From Trueperaceae bacterium (lineage in GTDB: Bacteria > Deinococcota > Deinococci > Deinococcales > Trueperaceae): a stretch of 8,381 nt of DNA. Numbering within the stretch: the first letter of the stretch is position 1; each line of letters opens with the position of its first letter. The position numbers and the translations under genes were made by a program. The notes below the pieces were generated by a model. The model searched no databases, had not been told where the DNA came from, and was given only the letters and a program-made list of their open reading frames with translations. Positions 5,161-8,381 of this stretch are shown here, piece by piece. The stretch spans positions 1 to 8,381 of the forward strand of contig SLSQ01000275.1 of NCBI GenBank assembly GCA_007130355.1. Direction: 5' to 3'.

Positions 5161-7694
5161 TCGGATCCGCCGCCGGGACCCGACCGCGCGCCGCGGCGCA
5201 GTTCGGCGGGATCGATCGACGCCTCCTCCGGCACGACGCCCGCCACCGTCAGGGCGTCGTGCGCCACCCGCGCCACGCCGCTCCCCTCGCCGGCCCACGA
5301 CAGCACCGCCAGATCGGCGGCGCGGGTGACGGCGACGTAGAGCAGGCGACGCGTCTCGGCCTCTCGTTCGTCGCGGGCCCGGGCCTCGAGCCGGGTCCAG
5401 GCGACCGGCTTCGCGCTCGGATCGTCCTCGGCCTCGACGCGGACGGCGACGCCGAGCTCCGGATCGGTCCGCACCGCGGGCAGGTCCGGAGCGCCCCGCG
5501 CGTCGAGCGCGACGGTCGCGACGATCGGCCATTCGAGTCCCTTGGCCCGGTGGATCGTCGCCAACGTCACGGCCTCTCCCGCCTCGAGGGAGGGCCGGTC
5601 GACCTGAGTTCCGTCCTCCTGGAGCCGCCGGATCCTCCGCGCGACCGCGACCGTGTCGTTGCCGCCCCGCTGCAGTTCGCGGACCAGCCGCACGAATCCC
5701 TCGCGGTCGGCGGCGCGTCGGCTCCCCGCCGGCAGGTTCGCGAGCACGGCGCCCCAGCCGGTGGCCCGGTCGAGCCGCTGCAGCGACCGCTCCGGCGCGT
5801 CGTCGGCCGCGTGCGCACGGAGCCCCTCGAGCACCCGCAGCGGCCGCTCCGCCCAGACCGGCCGGACCCGGACGAGACGCGTCCACCACGAACCATCGCC
5901 GGTGGAACCGGTCGCGAACGCGTCCAGATCGTCGTCCGCCACCGCGAAACACGGTCCCCGCAGGAGCGCGACCAGCGCCACGTCGTCGTCCGGGTCGGCG
6001 AGCCACCGCAGCGCGGCGAGCCCGTCGTGCGCCTCGCGGGTCGCGAGCAGGTTCCCCCCACCGGTGTGGACCGCCGGAACCCCGCGCTCCGGCAGGATCT
6101 CGGCGAGCATGTCGAGCACCGACCAGGTCCGCGCCAGCACCGCCGCGTCCCCGGGAACCGCCGGCCGAAGCCCACCGGCCACGCTCGGGTCCCGGACCGG
6201 CGTGCCGTCGGCGAACAGTCGGGCCAGGCCGTCGGCGACGCGGACCGCTTCGGCCCAACGGACGTCGGGCGCCGGGGTCCCGCGGGGGACCTCGGTACGC
6301 CACGCCCGCAGCGGCGGCGCTCGGAACGGCGCCTCGCGGGCGTGGCCGCGGAGCGGCGCGTGCAGCTCGCCGAGGAGCGGTGCGAACATCCGGTTCGACG
6401 CCTCGACCAGCGGGGCGTGCGTGCGGAACCCGAGATCGAGCGTCACCCGCTCGCCTCCGTGCCGGACGACCCGGTCGGCGAGGTTCTGGAACGCCCCGAC
6501 GCCGGCGCCACGAAAGCCGTAGACGCTCTGCTTCGGGTCGCCCACGACGGTGAGGCGCACGAACCGTGCGAGCCGGTCGACGAGCGCCTCCTGCACCGGG
6601 CTGGTGTCCTGCGCCTCGTCGACCAGCACGGCACGCCAGCGCGACCGGTAGTGCTCGCGGACCGTCGGGTCGTTCAGGGCGGCGAGGGCGGCGACCTCGA
6701 CGGCCGCGAAGTCGGTGGTCCCGGCCCGACGGTGCGCCCCCTGCAGGGCGGCGCGGACGCCCCGGTACGTCTCGTGCAACAGCGGCAGCACGGCGTCGAG
6801 ACGGCGATCGGCGTCGCCCGCCCGGAGCGCGGAGCGCGGGTCGTCCCGCCAGGCCCGCAACGCGTCGAGGGCGACGGCCAGCGCCTCGCGCAACTCGGTC
6901 CGTTCCCCTCCCCAGGTCCGTTCCGACCCGACGTTCGCGCGCACGTTCGCCATCGCCGCACGCGCCTCCTCCTCCCGGTCCGCTGCAGCGGCCGCGAACG
7001 CCGCGAGCACGGCGCGACGTGCGCGCTCGCCGGCGTCGCCCTCCGGTCGTTCGCCCAGAGCGCGCAGGGTGGCGACCGCACCGTTCAGGTCGGCGCCGCC
7101 GAGATGGCGTTCCCGGGCGTCGGCCCGGTCCCCTTCCGCCACCCGCGCCCAGTCGAGCGGAGGTCGGGCGAAGGCCCGCTCCGCGGCGTACGGGTCGCGC
7201 AGGAGGGTGGCGAGCGCCGCCCGGACCCGGTCGTACGGCAGCAGCTCGAACAGCTCCTCGGGCGCGCCCGCGAGCGCCACGTCGAGCCGTTCCGACCACC
7301 ACGCCTCTCCCTCCAACGGATCGAGGATGCGGACGCCGGGCGGCACGCCGGCGGCCTCCGGATGGTCGCGGACGATGCGGAGGCAGAGGGCGTGCACGGT
7401 GCCGAGCGGGGCGGCCTCGAGTTCGTCGAGTCGCGGATCGTCCGCACCGAAGGCGGTACGGGCGTAGCGGCGGACCCGGGCGCGCAGCTCCGACGCGGCG
7501 CGCTCGGTGAAGGTGATCGCCACGACCTCGAGGGGCGAGAGGCCCTCGTGCAGGTGCGCGAGGTAGCGGTGGCCGAGGGTGTGCGTCTTGCCGGTCCCGG
7601 CCCCGGCCTCGATCGCGACCGGGCCGGGAGCGTGGGCGGCCCGGCGCTGCAGCTCGGTCAGTCCGTCGGCCGGGGGCGGCGTCCGCCCGCTCAC
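5091..7694 (-). CDS. AddA-like UvrD-family (SF1A) helicase lacking the nuclease domain
   Basis: This is an ATP-dependent 3'-5' DNA helicase of 867 residues, expected to act with the upstream AddB-like protein on double-strand DNA ends. Motifs in order: Q motif LTELQRRAA (12-20), Walker A GAGTGKT (31-37), motif Ia ITFTERAASELRARV (60-74), Walker B VDEAQDTS (358-365), motif III GDPKQSVYGFRG (385-396), motif IV DLGFRTHAPL (420-429), motif V TLATIHRAKGLEW (710-722) and motif VI ETRRLLYVAVTRA (780-792). HALCLRIVRDHPEAAG (101-116) and the divergent 1B/2B insertions fit AddA/RecB more than UvrD/PcrA. Typical AddA is about 1200 residues and ends in a RecB-type nuclease. Here only about 75 residues follow motif VI, and the last 30 are low-complexity. 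The GTG at 7694 is chosen because it overlaps the upstream stop as GTGA and has GGAG 6 bases before it. The final 70 bases overlap the membrane protein gene on the other strand. Confidence 0.9.
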   Translation of the reverse strand: MSGRTPPPADGLTELQRRAAHAPGPVAIEAGAGTGKTHTLGHRYLAHLHEGLSPLEVVAITFTERAASELRARVRRYARTAFGADDPRLDELEAAPLGTVHALCLRIVRDHPEAAGVPPGVRILDPLEGEAWWSERLDVALAGAPEELFELLPYDRVRAALATLLRDPYAAERAFARPPLDWARVAEGDRADARERHLGGADLNGAVATLRALGERPEGDAGERARRAVLAAFAAAAADREEEARAAMANVRANVGSERTWGGERTELREALAVALDALRAWRDDPRSALRAGDADRRLDAVLPLLHETYRGVRAALQGAHRRAGTTDFAAVEVAALAALNDPTVREHYRSRWRAVLVDEAQDTSPVQEALVDRLARFVRLTVVGDPKQSVYGFRGAGVGAFQNLADRVVRHGGERVTLDLGFRTHAPLVEASNRMFAPLLGELHAPLRGHAREAPFRAPPLRAWRTEVPRGTPAPDVRWAEAVRVADGLARLFADGTPVRDPSVAGGLRPAVPGDAAVLARTWSVLDMLAEILPERGVPAVHTGGGNLLATREAHDGLAALRWLADPDDDVALVALLRGPCFAVADDDLDAFATGSTGDGSWWTRLVRVRPVWAERPLRVLEGLRAHAADDAPERSLQRLDRATGWGAVLANLPAGSRRAADREGFVRLVRELQRGGNDTVAVARRIRRLQEDGTQVDRPSLEAGEAVTLATIHRAKGLEWPIVATVALDARGAPDLPAVRTDPELGVAVRVEAEDDPSAKPVAWTRLEARARDEREAETRRLLYVAVTRAADLAVLSWAGEGSGVARVAHDALTVAGVVPEEASIDPAELRRGARSGPGGGSDQAEAEPSAAGATARSRNDSQPI
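5137..5156. terminator. Hairpin in the convergent overlap, possible bidirectional terminator
   Basis: GCGGAGG (5137-5143) and CCTCCGC (5150-5156) form a perfect 7-bp stem around GTTCGG. The hairpin sits inside the last codons of the membrane protein gene, next to its stop (5158-5160), and within the tail of the opposing helicase gene. The symmetry would work for transcripts from either side, but no T-tract follows on either strand. In GC-rich DNA this may be partly fortuitous. Confidence 0.35.
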
Positions 7695-8381
7695 CGGTCG
7701 CTCCGGTCCGGCGACGTGTCGGCCGGCTTGCGGTCGATGCGGGGCCCGACCCGGCAGACCGGCCCGAGGGCGCAGGTCCGGCACGCTTCGCGCCGCGCGT
7801 CCGGACGGACCGGCCAGGCGCCCCGCCCGGCCCGGTCCCGGGCCTCGGCCGCGAGGGCGCTCAGGAACGCCCGGTCGGCGTCGCCCCCCTCCCGGTCGAG
7901 GGTCCGTACGGTCGTGGCGCCCCGGACCGAGAGGTAGCGGGCGCGGACCTGCGACCGTTCCGGAACCACCTCCGGCGCGGCGACCTCGAGGTAGAGGGGA
8001 AGCTGCAGGTCGTGGGCGCCGCGGCCGTGCCGGTCGGGCACGCCGCGCGGGGCGGAGACCCCGAGCTTGTAGTCGACCAGTTCGGCGTCGTGCGCTCCGA
8101 CGTCGACGCGGTCCACGACGCCGCGGAGGCGCAGACCGAACGCCTCCGTCTCGAACGCCCGCTCGAACCGGACCGGCCAGCGGCCGGGCGTCAGGAAGGC
8201 GTCGCTGCGCACCAGGCGCGCGATCGCCCGCAGCTCGGCGCCACGCGCCCGGCGCCAGGTCGGTCCGTCCGGCAGCTCCAGGTCCCGCTCCGTCGCCGCG
8301 AAGGCGCCCTCGGTCGCCGCGAGGGTCGCGCTCCGGAGGCGGTCCCGGACGGCCGCCTCGTCCGCGTCGCCTCCGTCGGGG
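7691..8381 (-). CDS. AddB-like protein, C-terminal PD-(D/E)XK nuclease part (5' end beyond window)
   Basis: The frame is open to the right edge, so only the last 229 residues are visible (numbered here from the edge). The RecB-type nuclease core is complete: GVVDRVD (87-93) with D90, LVDYKLG (101-107) with the D103-x-K105 pair, and the QLPLY (126-130) QxxxY motif. The end carries C200-x2-C203-x5-C209, the spacing of the three C-terminal iron-sulfur cysteines of AddB. The fourth cysteine should lie upstream, outside the window. A basic 20-residue tail follows. AddB degrades or nicks unwound strands and contacts recombination signals in partnership with AddA. The stop overlaps the helicase GTG in a 4-base GTGA junction, implying translational coupling and equal production of the two subunits. 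The AddB identity rests on the C-terminal domain plus neighbourhood; a stand-alone RecB-type or Cas4-like nuclease cannot be excluded until the 5' end is seen. Confidence 0.87.
   Translation of the reverse strand, partial: PDGGDADEAAVRDRLRSATLAATEGAFAATERDLELPDGPTWRRARGAELRAIARLVRSDAFLTPGRWPVRFERAFETEAFGLRLRGVVDRVDVGAHDAELVDYKLGVSAPRGVPDRHGRGAHDLQLPLYLEVAAPEVVPERSQVRARYLSVRGATTVRTLDREGGDADRAFLSALAAEARDRAGRGAWPVRPDARREACRTCALGPVCRVGPRIDRKPADTSPDRSDR
7701..7704 (-). promoter_or_regulatory. Ribosome binding site GGAG of the helicase gene
   Basis: GGAG (minus strand) lies 6 bases before the GTG at 7694, inside the final codons of the nuclease gene. It supports this start over an in-frame start 30 codons upstream at 7784 and allows re-initiation after the nuclease stop. 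Confidence 0.7.

Noticed and set aside
3715..7302. A 1195-codon open frame on the minus strand.
   Set aside because: Low-complexity Arg/Gly-rich translation without motifs, out of frame with the helicase.
7695..7784. A helicase start 30 codons upstream of 7694.
   Set aside because: It would overlap the nuclease gene by about 90 bases and adds a non-conserved Pro/Arg-rich stretch. The GTGA junction with GGAG is the more natural start.
3882..7937. A 1351-codon open frame on the plus strand spanning the membrane protein and helicase genes.
   Set aside because: It is a shadow of genes in other frames in GC-rich DNA. Its product is Arg/Gly/Ala/Pro-dominated with no domain, while the overlapping frames encode recognisable proteins.
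7691..8212. A complete short nuclease beginning at the GTG at 8212.
   Set aside because: The frame stays open with plausible helical sequence all the way to 8380, so the gene is almost certainly truncated by the window and not a 173-residue protein.
5091..8381. A new defence system built from helicase plus Cas4-like nuclease.
   Set aside because: The motif set, gene order, coupling and C-x2-C-x5-C spacing are explained by AddAB. No other defence genes or repeats are present.

Overview
This is a very GC-rich bacterial segment (I estimate about 70% G+C by eye) with dense coding, several GTG starts and short intergenic gaps. The sequence does not fix the lineage. A Deinococcota (Trueperaceae-like), Gemmatimonadota or actinobacterial source would all fit. 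A possible leaderless GTG start behind a TANNNT -10 element leans weakly towards Deinococcota. I see no mobile element, phage gene, CRISPR array, tRNA or rRNA.

Layout from left to right. (1) 3-800 (+) encodes a stand-alone EAL-domain protein, a cyclic-di-GMP phosphodiesterase or its degenerate derivative. Its metal and catalytic residues are kept, but the loop after the DD pair is unusual. (2) 808-1596 (-) converges on it with 7 bp between stop codons. It encodes a GNAT acetyltransferase like the N-terminal half of YhcX-type acetyltransferase/nitrilase fusions. (3) About 1597/1681-2073 is a non-coding stretch between divergent genes, with several small palindromes and GTACGGTAC repeats. (4) 2074-2436 (+) encodes a small predicted lipoprotein with a clean heptad coiled coil and a proline/glycine-rich tail. 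It is followed by a GC palindrome and a perfect 11-bp hairpin with a C(UUCG)G tetraloop, the likely terminator. (5) 2534-3811 and 3814-5160 (+) form a tight two-gene unit: an MFS transporter (OFA/MCT-like) and a 12-helix MATE-like (MOP superfamily) membrane protein, 2 bp apart. (6) 5091-7694 and 7691-8381 (-) form a translationally coupled pair, which overlaps the membrane protein gene tail-to-tail by 70 bp. The pair is an AddA-like UvrD-family helicase and, upstream of it, the C-terminal part of an AddB-like protein with a PD-(D/E)XK nuclease and iron-sulfur cysteines. The AddB-like gene runs off the right edge.

How the genes work together: the only clear functional partnership is the AddAB-like pair, expected to process double-strand DNA ends for recombinational repair. 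The helicase subunit has no C-terminal nuclease domain, so the complex would carry a single nuclease. The two transporters are probably co-transcribed, but their substrates cannot be read from sequence. The EAL protein, acetyltransferase and lipoprotein look like independent transcription units. The least ordinary features are the single-nuclease AddAB arrangement with its antiparallel overlap, the altered EAL loop, and the compact terminator/promoter junction at 2454-2536. I found no convincing new multi-gene system.
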